Shown one piece after another: positions 51,761 through 61,601 of a stretch of DNA of 64,000 nt (position 1 is the first letter of the stretch; each line of letters opens with the position of its first letter). The DNA is from DASYML01 sp036399835 (GTDB lineage Bacteria > Acidobacteriota > Blastocatellia > Pyrinomonadales > Pyrinomonadaceae), in assembly GCA_036399835.1 (NCBI GenBank), contig DASWMI010000168.1:1-64000 (forward strand), read 5' to 3'. Both the position numbers and the translations under genes were made by a program. The notes below the pieces were generated by a model. It was given only the letters and a program-made list of their open reading frames with translations, did no database searches and was not told the origin of the DNA.

Positions 51761-54700
51761 ATGAAATTATCCAAGCGTCTGTGTCTCCTGTGCGCCACGT
51801 TGGCCTGTCTGCTGTTGATGATTTCGGTCTCCCTACGGCAAACAGGCTCGCGTGCGCAAACAAACGCACCCGACAAATTGGCTGCCCGTGAAGATGCTTA
51901 CAGGGCGAATAATCTGGGCGTCGCTTTGATGGAGCAGTTCAAGTACAAGGAGGCTGCCGAAGCCTTCTCGTGCGCTCTCAAGCTCGACCCTCGGCTAGCC
52001 CTGGCGCGCATCAATCTGAGCATCGCTCTCTACAACGTGCCGGACCTACCTGGAGCAGAGCGCGAAGCGACGGCGGCCATCGCCATTAACCCGAATGCTC
52101 CGCAGCCGCACTACATTACTGGTCTCATCGCCAAAACGCAGAATCGCCCCGATGCCGCCGTCGCAGCCTTTCAGCGCGTGCTCAAGATAGACGCAGAGGA
52201 TGTCGGAGCGAATATCAATCTGGGCCAGCTCTACGCGCAGCAACGCAAGTACGCGGAGGCCATCACGGTCTTTCGCACGGCCCTCGCTGCCGAAGCCTAC
52301 AACACGACGGCGCTCTATAACCTCTCGACCGCGCTCATGCGCTCAGGGCAAAGAGAAGAGGGCCAGCGTCTGATACAGCGTTTTCAGGAGCTGCGACAGC
52401 GCGGCAGCGGGACTGTCATCGGGACCAACTATCTTGAGCAGGGGCGATACGCCGAGGCCATCGCTTCGACGGGCGCGGAAGCCGGGCTGGTTGAGAAAAG
52501 CATCCCTGCCGTCAAGTTCAAGGATGCTTCAACCGAGATGCTCAACGCGAGCGTGGCTGGCGGCGCGGCATCCGAGGCCGAGGCCGCGCCGGTTCTCGGT
52601 CGCCGCTTTAAAGCCGCAGAGATTAAAGATGAGACTCGCAGAGCTATGGCGGCGCAGCTTGGCGGCAGCATCGCTATCTTTGATTATGACGCCGACGGTC
52701 GGCTGGACCTTTTTATTGTCAACGCTGCGGGCCAGCGCCTCTTTCATAACAATAACGGAAAGCTCTCAGATGTGACGAGCCAATCCGGTGCCTTGAACAT
52801 GAAGGCTGGCGGAACGGGGACGGCTACCGTCGCGGGCGATTATGATAACGATGGACGCGCGGACCTCTTCGTCGTCAGAGATGGCGGCCTGGCGCTTTAT
52901 CATCAAGACAGCAGCGGTAAATTCTCTGACGTGACGAGCGCGGCTGGCATTCCTGCTTATCAATATCTCTCCGCCTCGGCTGCCTTTGTAGATGTGGACC
53001 ACGACGGCGACCTGGACCTTTTTATCGCGGGGCTGGCCGATACCTCAAAGCCCGCGGCTGGCAAGGAAACCGTCACGTTCCCGACAGACTTCGCGGGCGC
53101 GCCCAACCTCTTGCTGCGTAACGACGGCAACGGAAAGTTTACGGACATCACGGCTGCCGCCAGGGTCTCTGGACCAAATCATGCTCTGGCAATCGTCCCG
53201 ACCGATTACAACAACAGCCGCGACGTAGACCTGCTGGTCGTCAACTACGGCGCAGCTCCCAACCTCTTCAGCAACCAGCGCGACGGCTCTTTCCGCGAGG
53301 TGGCGAGCGAAGCAGGGCTGGCGATTGAAGGGCGCTGGACCAGCGCCGCGGCGGGCGATGTTAATAAGGACGGGTTTACCGACCTCTTTTTCGGCAGGGG
53401 AAACGCGCCCGGCATGTTTGCCACGAGCAATGGCAGGGGAAAGTTTAAGACCTCTTTCGCGAGCAGCGAGACGGAGGGCGCGGCCTCTGCGCAGTTTCTT
53501 GATTATGACAATGACGGGCTGCTCGATTGCCTGGTCCTGACGGGTAAGGGTCTGCTCGTCATGCGCAATCTGGGCGACACCTGGATGAGCCTGCCGGACC
53601 GTGTAGAGCCTGTCGGTCTCTTCGCTGGTCCAACTCTGCGTGGCCGTCTCTTTTTCGCGGGCGACCTGGATAACGATGGCGATACGGACCTGGTTGCCAC
53701 GAGCGCATCGGGCGAACTCCGTCTGGCGCGTAATCAGGGCGGCAATGAGAATCGCTCGCTGCGCATCAACCTGACGGGGAGGGTGAGCAACAAGAGCGGC
53801 GTCGGCGCAAAAGTCGAAGCGAGGGCGGGAAGCCTGGTCCAAAAGCTCGAATCCTACGCGGCCAGCCCCGCTCCTGCTCCCGCAGACCTCATCTTCGGAT
53901 TGGGCCAGCGCCCTTCGGCGGATGCCGTGCGCGTGCTCTGGCCCGCGGGCATCGTCCAGGCAGAAACAGAGATTCCCGCGCAGCAGAGCGCCAGCGCACG
54001 AACGAACGAACCCGCGAAGACTGGACCACCCGTCACGCTCCCAATCACGGAACTGGACCGCAAGCCTTCATCCTGTCCGTATCTCTACACCTGGAACGGC
54101 GAGCGCTTCGAGTTCATCACGGATTTTATGGGCGGCGGCGAGATGGGTTACTGGGAAGGACCTGGCCGCTATAATACGCCGGACCCGGACGAGTACGTGC
54201 GTATCCCCGCAGGCAAGTTAAAAGAGCGCGAGGGGCTTTACGAATTGCGCGTCACCAACGAGCTTGAAGAGGCGCTCTTTGTGGACCGCTTGCAGCTTCT
54301 GGCCTACGCGCATCCGCGCGGGGTGGAGGTTTACCCGAACGAAGGCATGGTCGAAGCGCCGCCGCCCTTCAAGCTCTACCGGACGCAAGCGGCGCGTGCC
54401 CCTCTCGCCGCGACCGACGAGCACGGGCATGATGTGCTCTCGCGCATAGCTCTGCTGGACCGCGAGTACCCGGATGATTTTCGCCTCGAGCGTATACGCG
54501 GCTATGCGGACGAGCACTCTTTGACGCTCAAGCTGGCCGAAGATGGGCAGCCCGCGAGGGGTCGTCAAATGCTGCTCCTCTTGACGGGCTGGACGGATTA
54601 CGCCTGGTCCAGTGATAACGTCGCCGCCTCGCAGAGCGGAAAGGTGATGCAAGCGCCCGCGCTTCAGGTGAAGGATGCCAGTGGCCGCTGGCGCACCGTG

Positions 54701-55363
54701 ATAGAGAACATAGGTATCCCCGTTGGCAGACCGCAAACCGTGGCCGTTGACCTGACCGGAAAATTCTTAACTGCGAACCGCGAAGTTCGCATCCTGACGA
54801 ACATGCGTATCTACTGGGATCAAATCCTGTTTGATACGTCGAGCGGAAATTTTCCGGTCCAGCTCGCGCGGCTCGACCCCCTCAAGGCTTCCTTGCGCTG
54901 GCGCGGCTATTCCGTTGAGACGACGCCGGACGGACGCGAGCCTTACGGCTACGATTACACGCGCGTCACCTTCGACTCGCCCTGGAAGGTGATGACGGGC
55001 CGTTATACACGCGAAGGCGACGTGCGCGAGTTGCTCATCAAAACGGATGAGATGTTCGTTATCTCGCGCACGGGCGACGAGCTACAAGTCTCTTTCGATG
55101 CCAGAGCCTTGCCCGCGCTCCCTGACGGGTGGACGCGTACCTTCCTGCTTTACGCGGACGGTTTCAGCAAGGAGATGGACATCAACTCGGCCAGCCCGGA
55201 CCAAATCTCGCCGCTCCCTTTTCATGGGATGAAGCGTTACCCGTACAACTCGCCGCAGAGCTACCCCTTGACAAAGGAGCGCCGCGCTTACATGGAGCGC
55301 TACAACACGCGGCTCGTCACCTCGCAGATACCGTCAATAGAAACAGTGACGGGTGATAGGTGA
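51761..55363 (+). CDS. Large TPR/FG-GAP/ASPIC protein, second copy
   Basis: This 1200-residue protein starts with a signal peptide (KLSKRLCLLCATLACLLLMI). TPR units fill residues 50-235, FG-GAP repeats (FDYDADGRLDLFIVN, GDYDNDGRADLFVV and others) about 290-640, and an ASPIC/UnbV segment follows (GVGAKVEARAGSLVQKLESY, LGQRPSADAVRVLWPAG). The C-terminal module (about 765-1190) starts CPYLYTWNGERFEFITD and has LTNMRIYWDQILFD, GRYTREGDVRELLIKTD and LPFHGMKRYPY. It shares this module with the protein at 42452. The start is after a promoter at 51644; the ATG at 51710 would add residues before the signal. Confidence 0.88.
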   Translation: MKLSKRLCLLCATLACLLLMISVSLRQTGSRAQTNAPDKLAAREDAYRANNLGVALMEQFKYKEAAEAFSCALKLDPRLALARINLSIALYNVPDLPGAEREATAAIAINPNAPQPHYITGLIAKTQNRPDAAVAAFQRVLKIDAEDVGANINLGQLYAQQRKYAEAITVFRTALAAEAYNTTALYNLSTALMRSGQREEGQRLIQRFQELRQRGSGTVIGTNYLEQGRYAEAIASTGAEAGLVEKSIPAVKFKDASTEMLNASVAGGAASEAEAAPVLGRRFKAAEIKDETRRAMAAQLGGSIAIFDYDADGRLDLFIVNAAGQRLFHNNNGKLSDVTSQSGALNMKAGGTGTATVAGDYDNDGRADLFVVRDGGLALYHQDSSGKFSDVTSAAGIPAYQYLSASAAFVDVDHDGDLDLFIAGLADTSKPAAGKETVTFPTDFAGAPNLLLRNDGNGKFTDITAAARVSGPNHALAIVPTDYNNSRDVDLLVVNYGAAPNLFSNQRDGSFREVASEAGLAIEGRWTSAAAGDVNKDGFTDLFFGRGNAPGMFATSNGRGKFKTSFASSETEGAASAQFLDYDNDGLLDCLVLTGKGLLVMRNLGDTWMSLPDRVEPVGLFAGPTLRGRLFFAGDLDNDGDTDLVATSASGELRLARNQGGNENRSLRINLTGRVSNKSGVGAKVEARAGSLVQKLESYAASPAPAPADLIFGLGQRPSADAVRVLWPAGIVQAETEIPAQQSASARTNEPAKTGPPVTLPITELDRKPSSCPYLYTWNGERFEFITDFMGGGEMGYWEGPGRYNTPDPDEYVRIPAGKLKEREGLYELRVTNELEEALFVDRLQLLAYAHPRGVEVYPNEGMVEAPPPFKLYRTQAARAPLAATDEHGHDVLSRIALLDREYPDDFRLERIRGYADEHSLTLKLAEDGQPARGRQMLLLLTGWTDYAWSSDNVAASQSGKVMQAPALQVKDASGRWRTVIENIGIPVGRPQTVAVDLTGKFLTANREVRILTNMRIYWDQILFDTSSGNFPVQLARLDPLKASLRWRGYSVETTPDGREPYGYDYTRVTFDSPWKVMTGRYTREGDVRELLIKTDEMFVISRTGDELQVSFDARALPALPDGWTRTFLLYADGFSKEMDINSASPDQISPLPFHGMKRYPYNSPQSYPLTKERRAYMERYNTRLVTSQIPSIETVTGDR

Positions 55364-55415
55364 TAGGATAAAAACTTGTTCCTGCCTGTCACCTGTTACG
55401 CGAATGGAGTGAGTT
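55363..55415. repeat. Short iterated-word dyad
   Basis: The words GGTGATAGGTGATAGGATA on the left and CCTGTCACCTGTTAC on the right are partly complementary. This is another small element of the iterated-word kind, directly after a stop codon. Confidence 0.35.
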
Positions 55416-56414
55416 ATGGACCACATCAGATATTCGGTTGCGGCATGTCAGACGGATATGCCGAATCCTGTCGAGCGCAAAGGGATGCGCGCCAATACCG
55501 AACGTATGCTCTCGATGATTGACTCGGCGGTGGCGGGCAGCGCCCCTTTTCTGCCCCTCAAGCTGGTTGTCTTCCCTGAATTTGCGCATGCCGCGCCGGT
55601 CTTTGCGACGGCTGCCGAGCTGGTTGACAAACTGGCCGTGCGAATTCCCAACGAGCACACCGAAAAGCTCGAACAGAAGGCGCGCGAGTATGGCATCTAC
55701 ATTCAGAGCGGCTCGATGTTGGAGCTGGATGCGAAGTGGCCTGGCGCTGTCTTTAACACTACCTGCCTGATTGGACCAGAAGGCGTGCTCTACAAATACC
55801 GCAAGGTCAACACCTGGATTCCATACGAGGTACACACCAGCCCGCATGATCTTGAAGGCTACGACGAGCCGCTCTTTCCTGTCGCCGAGACTCCCATCGG
55901 TCGCATCGGCTGCGCCATCTGTTACGACTGGCTCTTTCCCGAAGCGATGCGACAGATGACGGCCAACGGCGCGGAGATACTCTTGCGCGTCTCGGCCTAT
56001 ATGGACCCCTGGGGCGCGACCGAGCCTATGGACTGGTGGACCATCATCAACCGCTGCCGCGCGCTGGAGAACACGGCTTACGTCGTCGCGGCCAACCAGG
56101 GCGCGAGCCTCAAACATTATCCGCCCTACTCCTGGCCCGGTGGCAGTATGGTTGTGGATTACGACGGGCGCATCCTCGCGCAGGCCAGCCCGGGCCCCGG
56201 CGAGCGGATCGTCGTCGCGCCCCTCGACATAAGCGCGCTACGCCACGAGCGCGCCTCGCGCAGAGGCCATCACATGCTCGCGCACCTGCGCACAGAAGCC
56301 TACCCGCTTTACAAAGAGCATATCTACCCGCCGAAGATCGAGGGCGAGCGGGGCATCTCCTATGAGAGAAATAATCTTTTGATTGACGAGGCCAAGCGAG
56401 GAGTTCAGCGGTGA
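55416..56414 (+). CDS. Carbon-nitrogen hydrolase (nitrilase superfamily)
   Basis: This 332-residue enzyme has the nitrilase catalytic triad: Glu55 (VVFPEFAHA), Lys130 (YKYRKVN) and Cys169 (GCAICYDWLFPEA). Such enzymes act on amides, nitriles or carbamoyl groups. The GSMLELDAKWPGAVFNTTCLIGPEGVLYKYRKV segment resembles amidase-type members. It has no signal peptide. It follows the large TPR/FG-GAP gene by about 50 bases and precedes an unrecognised helical-protein gene, so it may share the locus function. The substrate is unknown. Confidence 0.9.
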   Translation: MDHIRYSVAACQTDMPNPVERKGMRANTERMLSMIDSAVAGSAPFLPLKLVVFPEFAHAAPVFATAAELVDKLAVRIPNEHTEKLEQKAREYGIYIQSGSMLELDAKWPGAVFNTTCLIGPEGVLYKYRKVNTWIPYEVHTSPHDLEGYDEPLFPVAETPIGRIGCAICYDWLFPEAMRQMTANGAEILLRVSAYMDPWGATEPMDWWTIINRCRALENTAYVVAANQGASLKHYPPYSWPGGSMVVDYDGRILAQASPGPGERIVVAPLDISALRHERASRRGHHMLAHLRTEAYPLYKEHIYPPKIEGERGISYERNNLLIDEAKRGVQR

Positions 56415-56521
56415 ATGAGTAGACGGGCTGCCATCTTGAGTTTCAGAGTTAAGCTGTCTGGACCAATGCAGTAAAGTTCAAGGGGGGTGATGATTCCGGT
56501 TTCTCCTGAGAGCATCGCGGG

Positions 56522-57355
56522 ATGACAAATTCGACGGGAGTTGTCTTTCAATCTACGGCGGCTGATTTCGAGCGGCTCTACCAGGCCCTCGCGCATGATT
56601 CCAGATACGGGCATTATGTGCGCATCCCTGAGCGTATCTGTCGTTGCCTGGACTATTTCGGAGTCGCTTCCGATCGGCTGGCTGTCAAGCAGCGTCTGCT
56701 TTCGTACTATCTTTTTATAGGCGTGGTGGACCACGCGCTGGATTCGATTCATCTTGAGAAGGGCGCGGAGATTCTCAAATGGCTGGGGGCGGCCCTTCCC
56801 TCGTTTGACGAAGAGGCGAGGCAGTCATCGGTCAAGCTGGTGACGGAAGTTTTGAAGTGTCACATCGGCATGGATAGTCATCCGCTGGTCCTGATGAAAC
56901 TCGAGGAGCTTTACGGGGCGGTCGTGCGCGAGCGTTGGTCCAAAACGATGTCCGCCTATGTCGAGCAAAGAAAGCTGGTCGGCTCTCTGACCGCGGAACT
57001 CTCTTACCTGCTCATACGTCCTCTGCTCAAGGATGAGCATCAGGAGCTGCGCGGCTTTTTGCAGAGAGTCGGGGAGGTCGGCTGCCTGATAGACAGCGCG
57101 ATTGATTTGAGGGCCGACGAGCGAGCGGGCCTGCTCAGCTTCAGGCTCACGCCGAAGGCTTATCTTGAGCTGACGGGCGAGATGCTGCGCCAAGGTTCAA
57201 GGCTCTTACGAAAACACCCGCGTCTGCTCGGCCTCTTTCTGGAAGCCGTCAGCGACGATCTGCTTGACAGGCTGCGTGCGCGCAGGAGGCCGCGCACTCT
57301 CCTAAACCAACTGGACCACTCGAAGAAGGCTTACGCCTGCGAGCGCGCGGCCTGA
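56522..57355 (+). CDS. All-helical protein, unrecognised
   Basis: This 277-residue protein is predicted to be almost fully helical, with no signal and no TM segment. VVDHALDS (about residue 71) and VGCLIDSAIDLRADE (about 184-198) place acidic pairs on helices in a way that faintly recalls isoprenoid synthase-like folds. The D-rich motif is not canonical, so I do not assign a function. It lies between the nitrilase gene and a CRTAC1-type gene on the same strand. Confidence 0.6.
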   Translation: MTNSTGVVFQSTAADFERLYQALAHDSRYGHYVRIPERICRCLDYFGVASDRLAVKQRLLSYYLFIGVVDHALDSIHLEKGAEILKWLGAALPSFDEEARQSSVKLVTEVLKCHIGMDSHPLVLMKLEELYGAVVRERWSKTMSAYVEQRKLVGSLTAELSYLLIRPLLKDEHQELRGFLQRVGEVGCLIDSAIDLRADERAGLLSFRLTPKAYLELTGEMLRQGSRLLRKHPRLLGLFLEAVSDDLLDRLRARRRPRTLLNQLDHSKKAYACERAA

Positions 57356-57459
57356 ACAGCGGCAGCCGGACCAGACGGCCGATAGCGCGCCTCTCATCTT
57401 CGTGTGATAGAGTATTGATTGAGCCTGATGGCAAACGATAGGGAATCCAGCGTTAGTCC

Positions 57460-59358
57460 ATGAAGTCTAGCCGCATTAGCAATCGCCAGCTTGTTATCCT
57501 TTTATTCGCTCTGGCCCTCGTCGCAACGCGCCTCGACACGCGTCCATCTTCAGCCAGCGCGCAAAAAAAACCGGACCCGCCCGCCAACGTCTCTCAACAG
57601 CCGCAGCCGTCTCAACAGCGCACGGGTCGTTCCTACGATACGGGCGATGCGGGCCGCAAGCCTGCGCCCACGACAGGACCGCAGGCCATCTCGCCAGTCA
57701 CCTTCAAGGACATCACAGCGGCCACGAAAATTGATTTCAAGCACGCCGCTTCGCCTACTTCGCAAAAGTATCTGCTGGAAACGATGGGCGGCGGGGCGGC
57801 GATGTTCGATTACGATAATGACGGGCGAATGGACCTCTTTTTTACCAACGGCGCGCGCCTCGAAGACCCCATGCCAAAGGGAGCGATGCCCGTCAAAACG
57901 GATGCGAGCTACTGGAATCGCTTATATCGCCAGAAGCCGGACGGGACATTTGAGGATGTCACGGAGCGCGCGGGGCTAAAGGGCGAAGGCTACTCTCTGG
58001 GCGTCGCGGCGGGCGATTACGATGCGGACGGACTGCCAGACCTTTACGTCACGGCTTACGGCAGTAACACGCTCTATCACAACAACGGCAATGGAACTTT
58101 TAGCGATGTGACGCGGAAGACAGGGACGGCTGGCGGCGGCTGGTCCACCAGCGCGGGCTGGCTCGATTATGATACGGACGGACGCGCGGACCTCTTTGTC
58201 GCCCGTTACATGGAATGGGATTTCGAGCGCGGCTCTCTCTATTGCGGCGACACGCGCCCAGGCTTTCGCGCCTACTGCCACCCTGACAACTTCCGTGGCG
58301 CTTCCAACATTCTCTTTCACCAGAAGCCCGACGGGACGTTTGAAGATGCTACGGCTAGCGCCGGTCTTTCCGACCCGAAAGGCAAGGGTCTCGGCGTGGC
58401 CTTCGCGGATTTTGACGGAGACGGTTGGACAGACATCTTCGTCGCCAACGACAGCGTGCGCCAGAGCCTCTATCGCAACCGTGGGAACGGGACGTTTGAG
58501 GACATAGCCGTGATGGCGGGCGTCGGCTACGACGAGAACGGAAAGACTTTCGCGGGGATGGGCGTGGACGCGGGCGATTATGATAACGACGGACTGATGG
58601 ACCTCTTTATCACCACGCTCTCGAACGAGACCTATCCGCTCTATCGCAACAACGGCGACGAGACCTTCACTTACACGACCAACACTTCCGGGGTGGGCCA
58701 GATAACGCTGCTTTATTCGGGCTGGGGGACGCGCTTTCTGGATGCGGACAACGATGGATGGCGCGACATCTTCGTGGCCCAGAGCCACGTCCTCGATACG
58801 ATTGAGAAGACATCCAGTTATTTGAAGTACAAACAGACGCCGCTCCTGATGTTGAATAAAGAGGGGAGGGGCTTCGTCAACGTCTCCGCTTCCGCCGGAC
58901 AGCCTTTCAGTCTCCCGCTCGCCGCGCGCGGCGCGGCCTTCGGCGACCTCGACAATGACGGCGACGTTGATCTGGTCCTCTGCACTCTGAACGCTGGTCC
59001 AGTCATCCTGCGTAACGAAGGAACGCGCCATCACTGGCTCGGCATCTCTCTCGCCGGAACAAAATCGAATCGCGCGGGGCTGGGAGCGCGCCTGACTGTG
59101 ACGGACTCATCTGGGCGCAAGCAGACTTTTGATAACTCGAACGCAGGGAGTTATCTTTCGTCGAGCGACCCGCGTCTTCTGGTCGGGCTGGGCCAGGCCG
59201 AGAGCGTGCGCGAGGTGGAAGTGCGCTGGCCCGGCAAACGTCTGCAACGTATCTTGAATCCCGCCGTTGACAGGTATCTAGTCATCAAAGAGCGCGATGC
59301 TGCCGGACCAATCGCAAGGGTCGCGGACTTCTCAAACTTATCCGGGTCATCGAAATGA
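57460..59358 (+). CDS. CRTAC1-type exported protein (FG-GAP/VCBS plus ASPIC/UnbV)
   Basis: This 632-residue protein has a signal peptide (about residues 8-30), a Pro/Gln-rich linker (residues 30-75) and an FG-GAP propeller with DFKHAASPTSQKYLLETMGGG at the start and blades such as FDYDNDGRMDLFFTNG and AGDYDNDGLMDLFITT. A disulfide-type Cys pair lies near YCGDTRPGFRAYC. The ASPIC/UnbV end has GLGARLTVTDSSGRKQTF and VGLGQAESVREVEVRWPG. It overlaps the next gene by four bases if that gene starts at 59355. Confidence 0.9.
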   Translation: MKSSRISNRQLVILLFALALVATRLDTRPSSASAQKKPDPPANVSQQPQPSQQRTGRSYDTGDAGRKPAPTTGPQAISPVTFKDITAATKIDFKHAASPTSQKYLLETMGGGAAMFDYDNDGRMDLFFTNGARLEDPMPKGAMPVKTDASYWNRLYRQKPDGTFEDVTERAGLKGEGYSLGVAAGDYDADGLPDLYVTAYGSNTLYHNNGNGTFSDVTRKTGTAGGGWSTSAGWLDYDTDGRADLFVARYMEWDFERGSLYCGDTRPGFRAYCHPDNFRGASNILFHQKPDGTFEDATASAGLSDPKGKGLGVAFADFDGDGWTDIFVANDSVRQSLYRNRGNGTFEDIAVMAGVGYDENGKTFAGMGVDAGDYDNDGLMDLFITTLSNETYPLYRNNGDETFTYTTNTSGVGQITLLYSGWGTRFLDADNDGWRDIFVAQSHVLDTIEKTSSYLKYKQTPLLMLNKEGRGFVNVSASAGQPFSLPLAARGAAFGDLDNDGDVDLVLCTLNAGPVILRNEGTRHHWLGISLAGTKSNRAGLGARLTVTDSSGRKQTFDNSNAGSYLSSSDPRLLVGLGQAESVREVEVRWPGKRLQRILNPAVDRYLVIKERDAAGPIARVADFSNLSGSSK

Positions 59359-59396
59359 GCCGCAACGTGCTTGAGAGGATAAGGAAAGTAATTTTC

Positions 59397-61223
59397 ATGA
59401 AACGCCTGTTGGCCCTTCTCTTAACCAGCCTGTTACTATCCGCGCCGTTTGCTTTTCCGGCACAGACTCCGTCCGCCTCATCTCAGGGACAACAGAGCGT
59501 TGGCGGCGTCTCGACAGGAGAGGTCCGAACCTACACCTCCAGACGCACAGTCGGCATCACGGACCCGAAAGCCCCTTTGATTTTCGAGGACATCACGGAC
59601 CAAACCGCGCTCAAAGATTTCAAACACCGCTCCGGCAACCCGCCCAAGGATTATATCTTTGAGACGCCTTCGGGCGGCGTCGCCATCCTTGATTACGACG
59701 GCGACGGGCTGCCGGATATTTACCTCGTCAACGGCTCGACCGTCCCCGCCATGCAGGGCAAAGAGAAAGCGCCGCGCGCCGCGCTCTATCGCAATCTGGG
59801 CAACTGGAAATTTGCTGACGTGACGGATAAAGCGGGCGTCGCAAATGAGCGCTGGGGGATGGGCGTGGCCGCCGGCGATTATGATAACGACGGGCACGCG
59901 GACCTCTTCGTCGGCAACTTCGGCACGTCGCGCCTTTATCATAACAACGGCGATGGGACGTTTACGGATGTCGCGGAAAAACTCGGCGTTGCGCGCAAGG
60001 GTTGGAGCACGGGTGCGACCTGGGGCGATTATGACCGCGATGGTCGGCTGGACCTTTTTGTTCCGGGCTACGTCGAGATTGATTTTAACAACCTGCCTCC
60101 GAATCCAAGCGAGGCTGGCAAGCCAGGACAGATCGGGCAAAACTTCTGCCAATTTCGCGGTACTCCCGTGATGTGCGGGCCGCGCGGTCTCAAGGGCGAG
60201 GGCGACACGCTCTATCATCAAAAACAGGACGGCACGTTTGAGGATGCGAGCATCAGGGCTGGCGTTGATGACCCGAACAAATACTATGGCTTTTCATCAG
60301 CCTTTGTTCACGCAGATGATGACGACCTGCTGGACCTCGTCGTCATCAACGATTCGACCCCGAACCTTTTCTATCTCAACAAGGGTGACGGGACTTTTGA
60401 AGAAGCTGGCTATCCATCCGGCGTCGCGCTCAATGAGAACGGTCGTGAGCAGGCGGGGATGGGCCTCGCCGTCGGCGATTATAACAATGACGGGCTGGTT
60501 GATTTTCATGTCACAAACTTTTCCGACGATTCCAACACGCTTCGCCACAACGATGGCGGCGGCAATTTCACGGACCTCACGTTCCAGTCCGGACTCGGCG
60601 AGCCTTCGATTCCTTTTCTCGGATGGGGCACGGATTTTCTGGACTATGACAACGACGGCTGGAAAGACTTGCTCGTCGTTAACGGCCACGTCTACCCGGC
60701 TGTGGACCAGTATCAATGGGGCACGAGCTTTGCCCAACAGTTGCTGCTCTTTCGCAATCTGGCTAACGGCAGGTTCGAGCGCGTCGGCGCAGCGCCCGCG
60801 AGCGGCCTCGCCCTCGCCATCACGGGGCGCGGCCTAGCCATTGCGGACCTTGACGGCGACGGTCGCCTGGACGGCGTGACCAACAACCTGGACTCAAAGC
60901 CTACGCTCCTGCGTAATGTAACCAAGCCGGTGGGCCACTGGCTCGAATTGCGTCTCATGGGCGATGTCAAAAGGAGAAGCCCCAGGGATGCCATAGGGGC
61001 TATCGCTTATCTGACGACGGGGAAACTCCGCCAGCGCGCGGATGTCCTGAGCGGCGCGAGCTATGCTTCGCAAAGAGACCTGCGGCTGCATTTCGGCCTC
61101 GGCGCGGCGACGAAGGTTGATAAGCTGGAAGTGAAGTGGCCCGACGGCACGCGCGAAGCCTTTGAGGTGGCGGGCGTGGACCGCCTGCTCACCATTACAG
61201 AAGGCAAGGGCGGCTCGAAATAG
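59397..61223 (+). CDS. CRTAC1-type exported protein, next copy
   Basis: This 608-residue protein has a signal peptide (KRLLALLLTSLLLSAPFAFPAQ), an FG-GAP propeller (ILDYDGDGLPDIYLVNG, AGDYDNDGHADLFVGNFG and others) and an ASPIC/UnbV end (DAIGAIAYLTTGKLRQRADV, FGLGAATKVDKLEVKWPDG). A CQFRGTPVMC pair corresponds to the Cys pair in its neighbour. I chose the ATG at 59397 because the signal starts there. The ATG at 59355 overlaps the upstream stop and would suit coupling, but adds a non-signal tail. Confidence 0.88.
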   Translation: MKRLLALLLTSLLLSAPFAFPAQTPSASSQGQQSVGGVSTGEVRTYTSRRTVGITDPKAPLIFEDITDQTALKDFKHRSGNPPKDYIFETPSGGVAILDYDGDGLPDIYLVNGSTVPAMQGKEKAPRAALYRNLGNWKFADVTDKAGVANERWGMGVAAGDYDNDGHADLFVGNFGTSRLYHNNGDGTFTDVAEKLGVARKGWSTGATWGDYDRDGRLDLFVPGYVEIDFNNLPPNPSEAGKPGQIGQNFCQFRGTPVMCGPRGLKGEGDTLYHQKQDGTFEDASIRAGVDDPNKYYGFSSAFVHADDDDLLDLVVINDSTPNLFYLNKGDGTFEEAGYPSGVALNENGREQAGMGLAVGDYNNDGLVDFHVTNFSDDSNTLRHNDGGGNFTDLTFQSGLGEPSIPFLGWGTDFLDYDNDGWKDLLVVNGHVYPAVDQYQWGTSFAQQLLLFRNLANGRFERVGAAPASGLALAITGRGLAIADLDGDGRLDGVTNNLDSKPTLLRNVTKPVGHWLELRLMGDVKRRSPRDAIGAIAYLTTGKLRQRADVLSGASYASQRDLRLHFGLGAATKVDKLEVKWPDGTREAFEVAGVDRLLTITEGKGGSK

Positions 61224-61601
61224 TCAGCTCTTCATCTTCCAGGCTGCATGGTTATCTCTACAGGCCAGAGGGCCACGCCCGCTCTCAACCCGGCCTGAGA
61301 ACTGCTCGAATGTAAATGTGTTTCTACTTGTGTGGGAAAAGTTACAGGAGTTCACCCGCCAGGGGCAGCGTCTTAGAAATCAGTTGACAGTCATTTGATT
61401 CTATATTAAAACTTCGTTCGCTTGGGCAACAAACTACAAGCAAGGGTTCTTATTCAGCTAATCGCCACCAAAAAACAGTAGCCAGGAGCGGGTTGAGACC
61501 GCATCTTTGGCTGAATAATTGTTAGACTTGATGTCTGTCTGCTCCTCTAAAAAGGGTTTGGAGCGCCTCAGACCACTTTTCGCTCGCTAAGAGGTCCAGC
61601 T
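61224..61601. promoter_or_regulatory. Upstream region and leader of the TonB-receptor gene
   Basis: No gene is seen in these 378 bases. A perfect TTGACA lies at 61384-61389 with weak AT-rich -10 candidates between 61402 and 61412. Downstream, TTATTCAGC (61450-61458) is complementary to GCTGAATAA (61510-61518), so a nine-pair stem could close a loop of about 51 bases in the leader, with a small GCGG/CCGC hairpin inside. The ATG at 61602 is 83 bases further. Confidence 0.4.

Noticed and set aside
57976..59034. 352-codon minus-strand frame opposite a CRTAC1-type gene
   Set aside because: The repeated FG-GAP codons on the + strand create long antisense frames of the same kind in every CRTAC1-type gene here, so it is an artefact.
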